IMG/VR virus record: IMGVR_UViG_3300031537_000001
Span: 29,293-93,292 of that record
Length of the DNA stretch: 64,000 nucleotides
Origin: a virus
Reading direction: 5' to 3' (one strand)
Every line of letters begins with the position of its first letter. Within the stretch, counting starts at the first letter, position 1. This document shows, piece by piece, positions 1 through 7,725 of this stretch. Made by a program: the position numbers and the translations under genes. The notes under the pieces were generated by a model. It was not told the origin of the DNA. It saw nothing but the letters and a program-made list of their open reading frames with translations, and did not search any database.

Positions 1-539
1 TTGTCGATGAATTTGATAAATTATTCGTAGTAGGTAATGTTAATAGTGATATTGCGGATGAACATACTACAGCAGTTCAAAATGAATTTTTGAAAATTCT
101 TGAATCTCCGTATACTTCTATATTTGGGGACTATGGTAAGTATATTAATGTACCAGTATCAAATACATTGTTTATATTTTCAGGAGCCTTTAATGGAGAG
201 GAAGATTTAACTTTAGATAGGCTAAGAGAGTTGGGTATGAAAACTGAATTCTTAGGAAGAGTAGGTTTGATTTACAATACTAAGCCTTTAGCTTTAGAAG
301 ATTTATTTTCTATTTTGGAAAATTCAGAATTACTTACAAATTATTTGCAATTATTTGAAGATTCTGACCGTGAACAGGTGATTTATAGCATTAAAGCTTA
401 TCTACAGAAAACTTACGAATTCAATACTCTTGGAGCCAGATTGATTAATACATTAATCCATCAATATTTTATCAAAGGTGGTAAATTAACTAAAGAAGAG
501 GTTAAATCAATATCTTTTCAGAAAAAATTAAAGTTGTAA
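1..539 (+). CDS. clpX: ClpX-like AAA+ unfoldase, C-terminal part (5' end outside window)
   Basis: The reading frame is open from base 3 and has no start in the window, so this is the C-terminal part of a longer gene. It begins at a Walker B-like motif (VDEFDKLF) and continues with the ClpX order of motifs: VQNEFLKILES, the sensor-1 strand NTLFIFSGAFNGEE, an arginine-finger segment EFLGRVG, and a C-terminal small domain with a GAR sensor-2 motif. This spacing matches the ClpX/HslU AAA+ family, which unfolds proteins and feeds them to a protease ring. The N-terminal zinc-binding domain and the Walker A motif would lie upstream and cannot be checked. No ClpP-like gene is visible here, so it may work with the host protease or as a free unfoldase. 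Family assignment is fairly sure; function in the phage is inferred. Confidence 0.8.
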   Translation, partial: VDEFDKLFVVGNVNSDIADEHTTAVQNEFLKILESPYTSIFGDYGKYINVPVSNTLFIFSGAFNGEEDLTLDRLRELGMKTEFLGRVGLIYNTKPLALEDLFSILENSELLTNYLQLFEDSDREQVIYSIKAYLQKTYEFNTLGARLINTLIHQYFIKGGKLTKEEVKSISFQKKLKL

Positions 540-541
540 TC

Positions 542-811
542 ATGGGAAAATTCAAAGAAAAATCAATTGATGAAATGAATAAACCCTTAAAAAAAGGTGA
601 ATTTATTGTTAAAGTTCAACAATCTTTAGCTACAAATGGTGAATCATCCCAGATGTTGATATACAATGAAGATAAATCTATACTGTTTGAAGATGATTTA
701 GACGAATCTGTAAAGATTATTTTAAAAGGTTGTCATAAAGCTTACTTTAAAGCTCGATTAAACGAAGGTATGATTAAAATAGGGGAAGAAATTCCTAATC
801 AATCCTGGTAA
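542..811 (+). CDS. Hypothetical small protein (89 aa)
   Basis: The ATG lies two bases after the stop of the ClpX-like gene, so the two are probably co-transcribed. The product is soluble, lysine-rich at the N-terminus and acidic in the middle, and has a beta-strand-like pattern around VKIILKGCHKAYFKARL. There is no signal peptide, membrane segment or recognised motif. Tight spacing and a consistent frame support a real gene. I do not recognise the family. Confidence 0.6.
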   Translation: MGKFKEKSIDEMNKPLKKGEFIVKVQQSLATNGESSQMLIYNEDKSILFEDDLDESVKIILKGCHKAYFKARLNEGMIKIGEEIPNQSW

Positions 812-948
812 TTTTTAAAGCATCAAGACATTTTTATTAGTAATTATTATTGTTTATACGTCAAAACATGGTATGTTGCTAGAATACGGTTTTGTTTATA
901 TTAGATTCTATGTCTTGGTGCTTTTATTTTATTTTTAATATTATAGTT

Positions 949-1125
949 ATGGAAAATGGATATAGAGAATATGAAGTAGGAATGTCATGGGATAGTTATG
1001 AAGGTAGTTTATTCCGAGAGACAAGAACCACATGGCCTTATGCTGCTTCAAGAGAAGAAGCCGAACAACGAGCTATTTCACAGTTTGGTAACAATAAAGG
1101 GTTTAGAATTGAATATATAAATTAA
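949..1125 (+). CDS. Hypothetical small protein (58 aa)
   Basis: I chose the ATG at 949 over the in-frame ATG at 892. The 19 extra residues would be a low-complexity aromatic stretch, while the product starting MENGYREYEV looks like a normal folded small protein with a charged helix (ASREEAEQRAISQF). It is soluble and about 58 residues long. The helix followed by a short strand resembles small phage domains that modify surfaces or bind partners, but I recognise no family. The 137 bases upstream hold no gene and no clear promoter. Confidence 0.5.
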   Translation: MENGYREYEVGMSWDSYEGSLFRETRTTWPYAASREEAEQRAISQFGNNKGFRIEYIN

Positions 1126-1130
1126 CTATT

Positions 1131-1334
1131 ATGGGAAATCCTTGGGAAGAATTTGAAACTTCTACAGAAGCTGATGTTGATGCTGTAGAATACATGTATC
1201 AAGATTTTTTATTAAGTTCACCAGATGAACTTTTAAATGAACAGGAATTGAGTGATAAAAAATCTTTACAGGAATCAATTAACAAAATAAAAATTGAAGA
1301 CATTATACCGGGAGAAGATTTACTTCCGTTTTAA
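1131..1334 (+). CDS. Hypothetical acidic small protein (67 aa)
   Basis: It starts five bases after the previous stop and is strongly acidic (runs of D and E), with no membrane segment and no recognised motif. An acidic phage protein of this size could be a host-factor inhibitor or DNA mimic, but nothing in the sequence proves that. It is the last gene before the noncoding gap with the stem structures at 1362-1516, so it probably ends this transcript. Confidence 0.5.
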   Translation: MGNPWEEFETSTEADVDAVEYMYQDFLLSSPDELLNEQELSDKKSLQESINKIKIEDIIPGEDLLPF

Positions 1335-1361
1335 AGACTTTGTATTTTAGTTGGTTAATTC

Positions 1362-1437
1362 CCTGACTCTTAGTAGCTTACTTATTGTGTTGTAAGGGGG
1401 TGATTGAAAAAGTTGGTAAGCCAGCCTAAGAGTCAGG
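1362..1437 (+). ncRNA. Candidate structured RNA closed by a 12-bp stem
   Basis: CCTGACTCTTAG (1362-1373) is perfectly complementary to CTAAGAGTCAGG (1426-1437). Inside it, GCTTAC (1376-1381) pairs with GTAAGC (1416-1421), giving an extended two-part stem. CTTAC (1377-1381) can alternatively pair with GTAAG (1392-1396), a possible switch. A T-rich run follows the outer stem, so the element may act as a terminator or as a stable small RNA. The loop contains a purine-rich AAGGGGG. No known riboswitch class was recognised. The pairing is seen directly; the function is inference. Confidence 0.45.
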
Positions 1438-1467
1438 TTTTTATTTTAATTTTGTATTTTATATTTT

Positions 1468-1516
1468 AGCAGAGAAACAGTATTATTCGTATATTGTTTT
1501 TCTGCTCTTTTTTTTT
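1468..1516 (+). terminator. Strong intrinsic terminator
   Basis: A stem of about 16 pairs runs from AGCAGAGAAACAGTAT (1468-1483) to its partner ending at 1506, with two G-T wobbles and a short TATTCG loop. It is followed by a run of nine T (1508-1516). It separates the ClpX/small-gene transcript from the replication block that starts at 1537. Confidence 0.85.
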
Positions 1517-1536
1517 ATTAATTAATTGAAAATTTT

Positions 1537-2160
1537 ATGAACTTAGAAGCATTAAAAAATGTAAAACTAGCTGAAGTAGAAGAAGTTAAAGGTAGTTCTA
1601 AAATTAGTATTAAAACACCTGAAAAAGGTGATATACTAATTACGAATACTGGTAAAATCTTTTACTCGGAGAAGTTAGAAAAATTAGTAGGAACAGGTGG
1701 AATTGATTTTACCGATTCAAGAAACTGGCTAATGTATAAAAAATTAGGAAATGATCTTCCTGAAGTCATTTTCTTCAGTACAGTAAAAGATCCATCTAAT
1801 CCAAAATTAGGAGCTAAAACAGATGTTAAGAAACAATCTACAAATGCTCCTATAGTATTTGTTAAAAGAGATTTAATTCCTTTACTTATCGAAATGTATA
1901 AAGTAGATAAAGATTTTCATTATGTAGAATTACAAATTGAATGGGATTATCCTTTAACAAATGCTTCCGGTATTTATAGTTTACCTAAAACTGTTAGTAG
2001 TGGTGATCAAAAAGGTGAAGTTAAATATGTCCGCAGAGAATCTACAACCTTTTATCCAATTAGTATTATACACAATGATACTACTACTGATGTTGAAGAA
2101 ACTATAAATATTGAGAATACTGAAGATGAAAACATTGAACAGATTTTAGATAATGAGTAA
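1537..2160 (+). CDS. Conserved-looking protein before DNA polymerase, acidic C-terminal tail
   Basis: The product has 207 residues. The first 170 look like a beta-rich globular domain, and the end is a run of acidic residues (TTDVEETINIENTEDENIEQIL). The acidic tail, together with placement as first gene of the replication block and an 8-base overlap with the polymerase gene, resembles single-stranded DNA-binding proteins, whose acidic tails recruit replication partners. I see no diagnostic OB-fold motif, so SSB is only a suggestion. It follows the strong terminator and is probably driven by its own promoter in the 20 bases of A/T upstream or by read-through. Confidence 0.6.
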   Translation: MNLEALKNVKLAEVEEVKGSSKISIKTPEKGDILITNTGKIFYSEKLEKLVGTGGIDFTDSRNWLMYKKLGNDLPEVIFFSTVKDPSNPKLGAKTDVKKQSTNAPIVFVKRDLIPLLIEMYKVDKDFHYVELQIEWDYPLTNASGIYSLPKTVSSGDQKGEVKYVRRESTTFYPISIIHNDTTTDVEETINIENTEDENIEQILDNE

Positions 2161-4453
2161 ACTCAATTATATAGGATCTACGAGCTATACTACAAAGTAT
2201 AGCTTTTGTTCTTCTTTTGAAGAGTTTCTTATATGGTTTTCTGAGCAACAAATATTAGGTTTGGATGTTGAAACTACTACTCATAAATCTATATTAGAAA
2301 GAGAATTAAGATCTGTACAGTTTACTGACCAGTTTGAAAATATTACCTGGGTTATCCAATGGTCATCTTTATCTTCAGACCAAAAATCTAAATTATTAAA
2401 TCTTCTACAAACTACCAGTGCATTATTAATAACCGTTACTACTTTTGAATATGTTTTATTTCGCAAGTATGGTGTAAGACTTAGAAATATTTGGGATGCA
2501 TTTGCAGTAGAAAAGTTACTATATGCAGGTAAAACTTCTGAAAAAGGATTTTTTAGTCTTGCCGGTATTTATAAAAGAAGGTTTGATATTGATATGAGTA
2601 AGGCTCTTCAATTATCTTTTGATGATGATATATTTACTGATGAGAAGATTGCTTATGCAGCATTGGATACTTTAAAATTAGCTGAGATAAGAAGACTTCA
2701 GATTGAAGAAGCTAAAGCTCATGATAAAAGTGTTGGATTTAAGTCTCGAAAAGGACTAATAAAAACAATCTGGTGGGAAAATGAATTTTCTAAAGTATTA
2801 GGAGATATTGAATTTGATGGAATACAGTTTGATCAAAATATATGGAGAAAGAATTATGATTTGGCATTACCAGTTCTTCAACAGAAAGAGAGGGAACTTA
2901 ATAATATTGTCCTAAATAATTTTTCCTTACAAAGTTTAATTGAGAATAACTTTTATGTTCCTGAAGATAGATTTGATAGAATTTGGACTAGTTCAGCAAA
3001 AAAGAAATTGGTATTATCCTGGATATTTCCAGATATAAAAGAAACTTCTAAAGAAGGATTAAAAAAGTATTTACAAGCACATGATCCAGATTTTCCTGAA
3101 GGGTTAAAGATTACAGGAAAAACCTGGGAATCTAGTGAGTATTATAACAATTTGGATATTTTATCCGATTTTTCTATACTTAAACTTATTATAAAGAATG
3201 GAACTAAAGAAGACTTTTCTCCTTTACTTGATACATTAATTGAGAATAATTTTAGGGATAAATTAATCGAAAATAATTTATTAATTCCTAAAGATACTGT
3301 TACAATAAATTGGAATAGTTCTGATCAGAAATTAACTATATTTAAATGGATAAATGCAAGTATAGAATCTACCAATAAAGAAACTGTTACAGCTAATCTA
3401 CTTATGCATGAATTATTTCCTAAGTATCAGGAATATTCTGATATAATTAATCTTGTAACTACATTTGGAATTAAATTTCTCGAACATGTTGATAGTGATG
3501 GTAGAATAAGAACCAGTTTTAATTCAGTATTGGCTACTGGTAGATTATCTACTCGTGCGCCAAGTTTATTGAACATTCCAAAGATGCAAATTTATAGGGA
3601 TGCTTTTATAGCTACTCCGGGATATAATTTTGTTGGAGCTGACTATAGTGCCGAAGAATTAGTCATTATTGCATTAATGTCTGGTGAAACTACCTGGTTA
3701 GATGCTTTAAAACAAGGTTACGATATCCATAGTTCAAATAGTGTTTTAATATTTAAAGATAAATGGACTAAAGCTGCTGAAGAAGATTGTGATTTTGTTA
3801 AATCAAAACAGAAATGCAAATGCAAACTTCATAAAGAGTATAGAGATAAAGAAAAGACTATTGCATTTGGATTATCTTATGGATTAACTGCTTTTGGAGC
3901 AGCTCCTAAACTAAATTGTTCTAAGACTGAGGCTCAGGTTTTGATAGATGAATTTTTTAAAGCTTTTCCACATATTAAAATTAGGTTAGAGGAGTTTGCA
4001 GACTATGGTGTTAAACATGGACTTATTTTGGAACCGGTTTTAGGTAGACCACGATTTTATGATGATTGGAAGATGGCAATTATAGGTAAACTTAGCTATA
4101 AACAAATGAATGAATATGTTAAGATGTCTTATAGTGAGCAAAAAGAAGCTGAACAACAGAAAAGTTCTATAATGAAAGAAAGTATGAATCATCCTATTCA
4201 AGGAGCCGGGGCAAGTTTATTAAAGATTTCCGGTGTTTTACTTAGAAGGTTCATTCTTAATAACTCTTATCAGGAAAAGATTCGATTATTGCTTCCTATT
4301 CACGATGAATGGGCCACTGAATCCATTAAAGAATTATCTGTAATGTGGGCAAAAAAGCTTAAATATTATATGGAACTTACAGGAAAACTCGGATTAAAAT
4401 CTGATTTACTGAAAGCTCAACCATATATTGATAGTAAATGGACTAAAGATTAA
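2153..4453 (+). CDS. Family A DNA polymerase with 3'-5' exonuclease domain
   Basis: This replicative polymerase has 766 residues. The N-terminal DnaQ-like exonuclease shows D38 and E40 in GLDVETTT, and a later ALDTLKLAE segment. The polymerase domain has motif A with D497 in GADYSAEEL, motif B as K568-T-I-A-F-G-L-S-Y-G577, and motif C H717-D718-E719 in LLPIHDEW. Between them are two related thumb-like segments: the second carries the INWNSSDQKL form of the family A INxxSxxQ motif, and the first (about residues 262-306) is a degenerate copy. Between motifs A and B is a small Cys cluster (CDFVKSKQKCKCKLH) that could bind zinc. No 5' nuclease domain is fused; that activity is encoded separately at 15740-16489. 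The start overlaps the upstream gene by 8 bases. Confidence 0.95.
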   Translation: MSKLNYIGSTSYTTKYSFCSSFEEFLIWFSEQQILGLDVETTTHKSILERELRSVQFTDQFENITWVIQWSSLSSDQKSKLLNLLQTTSALLITVTTFEYVLFRKYGVRLRNIWDAFAVEKLLYAGKTSEKGFFSLAGIYKRRFDIDMSKALQLSFDDDIFTDEKIAYAALDTLKLAEIRRLQIEEAKAHDKSVGFKSRKGLIKTIWWENEFSKVLGDIEFDGIQFDQNIWRKNYDLALPVLQQKERELNNIVLNNFSLQSLIENNFYVPEDRFDRIWTSSAKKKLVLSWIFPDIKETSKEGLKKYLQAHDPDFPEGLKITGKTWESSEYYNNLDILSDFSILKLIIKNGTKEDFSPLLDTLIENNFRDKLIENNLLIPKDTVTINWNSSDQKLTIFKWINASIESTNKETVTANLLMHELFPKYQEYSDIINLVTTFGIKFLEHVDSDGRIRTSFNSVLATGRLSTRAPSLLNIPKMQIYRDAFIATPGYNFVGADYSAEELVIIALMSGETTWLDALKQGYDIHSSNSVLIFKDKWTKAAEEDCDFVKSKQKCKCKLHKEYRDKEKTIAFGLSYGLTAFGAAPKLNCSKTEAQVLIDEFFKAFPHIKIRLEEFADYGVKHGLILEPVLGRPRFYDDWKMAIIGKLSYKQMNEYVKMSYSEQKEAEQQKSSIMKESMNHPIQGAGASLLKISGVLLRRFILNNSYQEKIRLLLPIHDEWATESIKELSVMWAKKLKYYMELTGKLGLKSDLLKAQPYIDSKWTKD

Positions 4454-4475
4454 GAATACTTTAAATTTACATATT

Positions 4476-5105
4476 ATGGATAATGAAGGAGAAAGATATA
4501 CACATCCTTCCTACGGACAGATAAGATTTTCTAGGATACAAGGACATGCTAGGTTCTATGGTAGCGAATTAGAGCAAGATCACTATATTATGATGGAGTT
4601 ACATCAATCAGATACTGATAGAGATTTAACACAGGACAGGTATCATTCACTAAATAAAGTAATTTCAGTTCGTATGACAGCAGGACAATTTTCAGAGCTT
4701 ATTACTTCTATGAATCAGGAAGGTATACCTTGTACTATTGAATATCTTCAAGGTAATGTTCAAAAACTTCCACCTATAGAAAATAGAAAGGAATTTGTCC
4801 GTAGAAAATTTGAAGAACGTATGAAGGAGTTTGCTAGTAAAATAAAAGCAAACCAACAAAAAGCTGTAGAAATAATTAAAAAGAAAACCTTATCCAAACA
4901 AGATATACATGATTTATCTTGGCACATAGAGTGGTTAACACAAGAAATTTCTAGTAATATTCCATTCTTTGCTAAATGTTTTCAGGAAAATATGGATGAG
5001 GTTGTATTTGAAGCAAAACTTGAAATTGAAAATGCTATACAACATAAAATTAATGTATTAGGTATTCAAGAATTACGTAAACAAAATAAAATTTTAAAGG
5101 AATAA
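4476..5105 (+). CDS. Hypothetical replication-block protein (209 aa)
   Basis: I chose ATG 4476, just after the polymerase stop at 4453. An in-frame ATG at 4428 would add 16 residues overlapping the polymerase. The N-terminal 100 residues look mixed alpha/beta (HPSYGQIRFSRIQGHARFYG). The C-terminal half is a long charged helical region with many lysines and glutamates, probably coiled coil. No catalytic motif or membrane segment is visible. The N-terminal part resembles small phage domains often found beside replication genes, but I cannot name the family. Confidence 0.65.
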   Translation: MDNEGERYTHPSYGQIRFSRIQGHARFYGSELEQDHYIMMELHQSDTDRDLTQDRYHSLNKVISVRMTAGQFSELITSMNQEGIPCTIEYLQGNVQKLPPIENRKEFVRRKFEERMKEFASKIKANQQKAVEIIKKKTLSKQDIHDLSWHIEWLTQEISSNIPFFAKCFQENMDEVVFEAKLEIENAIQHKINVLGIQELRKQNKILKE

Positions 5106-5109
5106 TGAT

Positions 5110-5253
5110 ATGAATGAAGAAAAACGATTACTATGTATAGAATTATTAAATTGGTTACTTGATAATGAGATAGTATGGGCTAACTGGTCTAAAGGTAAAA
5201 TAAGCTCTGAAGATGTCTGCAATCTATTTTTAAAATCTGAATATAATGGTTAG
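5110..5253 (+). CDS. Hypothetical small protein (47 aa)
   Basis: An ATG at 5110 opens a 47-residue frame ending in TAG at 5251-5253. It fills the gap between two genes and nearly touches both, which supports it. The product begins MNEEKRLLCIELLNWLL and is probably a short helical bundle, with no membrane or signal sequence. Function unknown. Confidence 0.5.
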   Translation: MNEEKRLLCIELLNWLLDNEIVWANWSKGKISSEDVCNLFLKSEYNG

Positions 5254-5257
5254 TAGT

Positions 5258-5668
5258 ATGAAAAACTTAAAAGAATTTAAAGAGTTGATTAAAAACTATC
5301 GCTCTATAACTATGGAAGAATTGATACAAGAAAAGTTAAACCTTCCTAATCGATATAGTGCAGAAGATTTAGAGGATGAAGAAGACTATCCAGCTTTAAT
5401 AATTTCCAATCTTACAGGATATGGTAGTACAGGAACTTGTTCTTTATGTTTTGTAAAAGATCATTATAATTTTGATTTTCCTTGTAAAGACTGTGTTTGG
5501 TTTGATTCAGAATTCACAATGAACCCGTGTATAAATCATAATACCTTTCTTAATATAGATGAAGCAAAGAGTCTTGAGGATTTATTTAAAGCCGTAAAAG
5601 CCAGAGCTGATTATATGGAAGAATGGTTATTAAAGAAAGGGATTAAGTTGAATGACGAAGAAGGATAA
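5258..5668 (+). CDS. Hypothetical zinc-finger-like protein (136 aa)
   Basis: It starts at ATG 5258 (an in-frame ATG four codons earlier, at 5246, overlaps the preceding gene). The centre holds C-x2-C and C-x2-C pairs (CSLC and CKDC) about 17 residues apart, with a further Cys and His nearby (CINH). This is a plausible zinc-binding treble-clef or ribbon. The C-terminal part is helical (KARADYMEEWLLKKG). It overlaps the following SF2 helicase gene by 17 bases, so the two are translationally linked. A DNA-binding or structural role is possible but not shown. Confidence 0.6.
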   Translation: MKNLKEFKELIKNYRSITMEELIQEKLNLPNRYSAEDLEDEEDYPALIISNLTGYGSTGTCSLCFVKDHYNFDFPCKDCVWFDSEFTMNPCINHNTFLNIDEAKSLEDLFKAVKARADYMEEWLLKKGIKLNDEEG

Positions 5669-6914
5669 AAAACAAAAAGAGCTTGGTGATATTATTTATA
5701 ATAAAGCTAAGAAAGATTCTTTTATACATAATTCAGCAGTTATTGGAACTGGAGTAGGTAAATCTAAAATCATAATTGATTTGATTGAACCTTTACAAGA
5801 AATATTAAAGTTTAAAAAGATTCTAATAACTGTTGACAATAATAGATTAAAGGATTTTAACTGGAAAGAAGAATTCGAATGCTGGGATAAACTGGATTTG
5901 TTTGAAAAATATATCGAAATAAATACATATCAAACGGTTTATAAATGGAGTAAAAACTTAGATGATTATTTAATCATAGCTGATGAAGCTGATTTTGCTC
6001 TAACTCCAGAGTATAGTAAATTCTTTAAGACGTATAGCAAGGTTAATATGATTGCTATGACAGGATTTGTTAATGAATCTAAACGACCAATACTTGAAGA
6101 ATTCTTTCCTTGTATTGTCGAATATACTCAGGAACAAGCTCAGAAGGATGGTTTAGTAAATCATACTCCTATTATCTTTATTAAGTTTGATCTTGGTAAA
6201 GATAAGAATATAAAGGTATTATATGCCAAAGGAACTAAGTCTTTTGTCCAAAGTGAAAATCATGCCTATAATTATTGGGATTCTCAGGTTAGGATTTTAT
6301 CTGGTAAAATAGCTCAGGAAGAATCAAAGGCAATGATTACAAGTAATTATAAAGAAGTAGCCAGGGTTAAAGCTATGTTACAGGTATCAGCTAATAAAAG
6401 AGCTGAAATCTTACTTAATTCCTCCACTTCTATTGATATTTGTAAACGTGCTTTAGACCAATTACATTCACAAGATCCTGATGGGAAGATTGTAATCTTT
6501 TCTAAGCGAACTACACAAGTTGATAAAATAACTCCACATACTTATCATGGAAATAATCCTGATTTGGTTAATAACAAGAATTTTAAGGAATTCAATAAAG
6601 GTATTATTAAGGAGTTAGGTCTTGTGGATAAAATTAATCGCGGAGTGAATATGGATAATCTTAAATATGCAATATTTGAATCTTATTTTAGTAGTGATAC
6701 CAAGATGAGACAAAGATTAGGTAGAATGATGAGATTGGATCCAGATGATTTAGCTTATATTTTTGTTTTACTTCCATACTTTATGCGTAGGACAAAAAAA
6801 GGATTTATTCAAGCTCCTACTGCTGCTGTTAAATGGGCTAATACTATGTTAGGTGGTTGGGATCTTACTACTTCTAAGACTTTAGATTGGAGACAAATAA
6901 AATCAGATTTATGA
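5652..6914 (+). CDS. SF2 helicase (DEAD/SNF2-like)
   Basis: The 420-residue protein has the superfamily 2 motifs in order: Walker A (GTGVGKS, residues 32-38), motif II (IADEAD, about residue 110), motif III-like (AMTGF), a C-terminal lobe with IVIFSKRTTQVDK, and motif VI (RQRLGRMMRLD) carrying the arginine fingers. Proteins of this family translocate on nucleic acid using ATP; in phages of this type one sits in the replication block and may act in fork remodelling or recombination. It is compact, with no extra domains. It overlaps the previous gene by 17 bases and the next by 4 (ATGA). Confidence 0.88.
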   Translation: MTKKDKKQKELGDIIYNKAKKDSFIHNSAVIGTGVGKSKIIIDLIEPLQEILKFKKILITVDNNRLKDFNWKEEFECWDKLDLFEKYIEINTYQTVYKWSKNLDDYLIIADEADFALTPEYSKFFKTYSKVNMIAMTGFVNESKRPILEEFFPCIVEYTQEQAQKDGLVNHTPIIFIKFDLGKDKNIKVLYAKGTKSFVQSENHAYNYWDSQVRILSGKIAQEESKAMITSNYKEVARVKAMLQVSANKRAEILLNSSTSIDICKRALDQLHSQDPDGKIVIFSKRTTQVDKITPHTYHGNNPDLVNNKNFKEFNKGIIKELGLVDKINRGVNMDNLKYAIFESYFSSDTKMRQRLGRMMRLDPDDLAYIFVLLPYFMRRTKKGFIQAPTAAVKWANTMLGGWDLTTSKTLDWRQIKSDL

Positions 6915-7291
6915 TGACAAATGATGAAAAAAAAACTAAAATTGAAGAATTATTATCACTTCAAGATGTATTTCGGGTAAAAGATGTATTAAATGTAAAT
7001 CATAAACCTCATCCTTATATAGTAGGACCTAAACATATAACTTATGCCAGTGATAATTATGGTGGTATATTAGATGAAAGAACTTTAAATAAAGTAAAGT
7101 GTGATTATAAAGGCTGTAACTTATCTTATGAGGAACATACAAGTGATTTAGTTTGTTTTTTACAGTTAAAAAAAAATGCTACTAATGATGAAGTTAAATT
7201 TATTTTAAAAGAATTAGTTGATAATGTTGGTGAAACATTTATTGATGGATTTGGTTTTGTAGATACAGATGAAAAATTTAGAATAGAATGA
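6911..7291 (+). CDS. Hypothetical protein (126 aa)
   Basis: The start at ATG 6911 overlaps the helicase stop in an ATGA arrangement; an upstream in-frame ATG at 6887 lies wholly inside the helicase gene and is less likely. The product contains KVKCDYKGCNLSYEEHTSD with two Cys and a His, a possible small zinc site, then an acidic helical end. It overlaps the next gene by four bases. I do not recognise it. Placement between two helicase genes suggests a replication accessory role. Confidence 0.6.
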   Translation: MMTNDEKKTKIEELLSLQDVFRVKDVLNVNHKPHPYIVGPKHITYASDNYGGILDERTLNKVKCDYKGCNLSYEEHTSDLVCFLQLKKNATNDEVKFILKELVDNVGETFIDGFGFVDTDEKFRIE

Positions 7292-7725
7292 CAAAAGATG
7301 AGATTTTGAAAGAGTTAATAAAAAGAAGAGTCATTACAAGAGTTGGAGAAAATTATTCATTTATAAATCCTAAGAAATTAGTATGTAATTGTAAGAATTT
7401 ACCTGATAGATATTTAGGTATTTCTGGTACTCAGGCATTAAAGTTATTTTTTATTGATGCTGCAATACCTTCATTTTCAGGGGGTTCTATTAATTATGCA
7501 CTCAGGACTACTACAACAAAATCTATTGAAACTTTCATCAAAATTCTTGGTGATCCTTCAATAGATTTTTCTATCTTAGTAGACCGTACTAAAAAGTACT
7601 ACAAAGATAAAAGTACGGTAAAACCGGCTATGAGTAAGTATTTCATGGAAGGCTTATGGGAGACTGTTTACAATGATTATGAAAAAAGATCTGATGAAAG
7701 TCAGAGTAATACATTTTTCTTATGA
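7288..7725 (+). CDS. Hypothetical protein directly before DnaB helicase (145 aa)
   Basis: It is flanked by ATGA overlaps on both sides and so is translated with the DnaB-type helicase. The N-terminus (MTKDEILKELIKRRVI) looks like a winged-helix or helical domain. There is no Walker motif, so it is not an AAA+ helicase loader. A non-ATPase helicase loader or organiser is a reasonable guess from position only. Confidence 0.6.
   Translation: MTKDEILKELIKRRVITRVGENYSFINPKKLVCNCKNLPDRYLGISGTQALKLFFIDAAIPSFSGGSINYALRTTTTKSIETFIKILGDPSIDFSILVDRTKKYYKDKSTVKPAMSKYFMEGLWETVYNDYEKRSDESQSNTFFL

Noticed and set aside
1396-1429. Possible leader peptide (GTG start after AAGGGGG, nine codons) inside the structured region
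   Set aside because: The purine run overlaps the start codon, so spacing is unsuitable, and it lies within the paired region.
1487-1496. TTCGTATATT resembling a promoter -7 element
   Set aside because: It is the loop and upper stem of the terminator hairpin and lacks the third T of TAnnTTTG.
2281-2466. Antisense reading frame inside the polymerase
   Set aside because: It is a shadow of the polymerase gene, with no start context and an implausible composition; the same is true of other reading frames opposite large genes.
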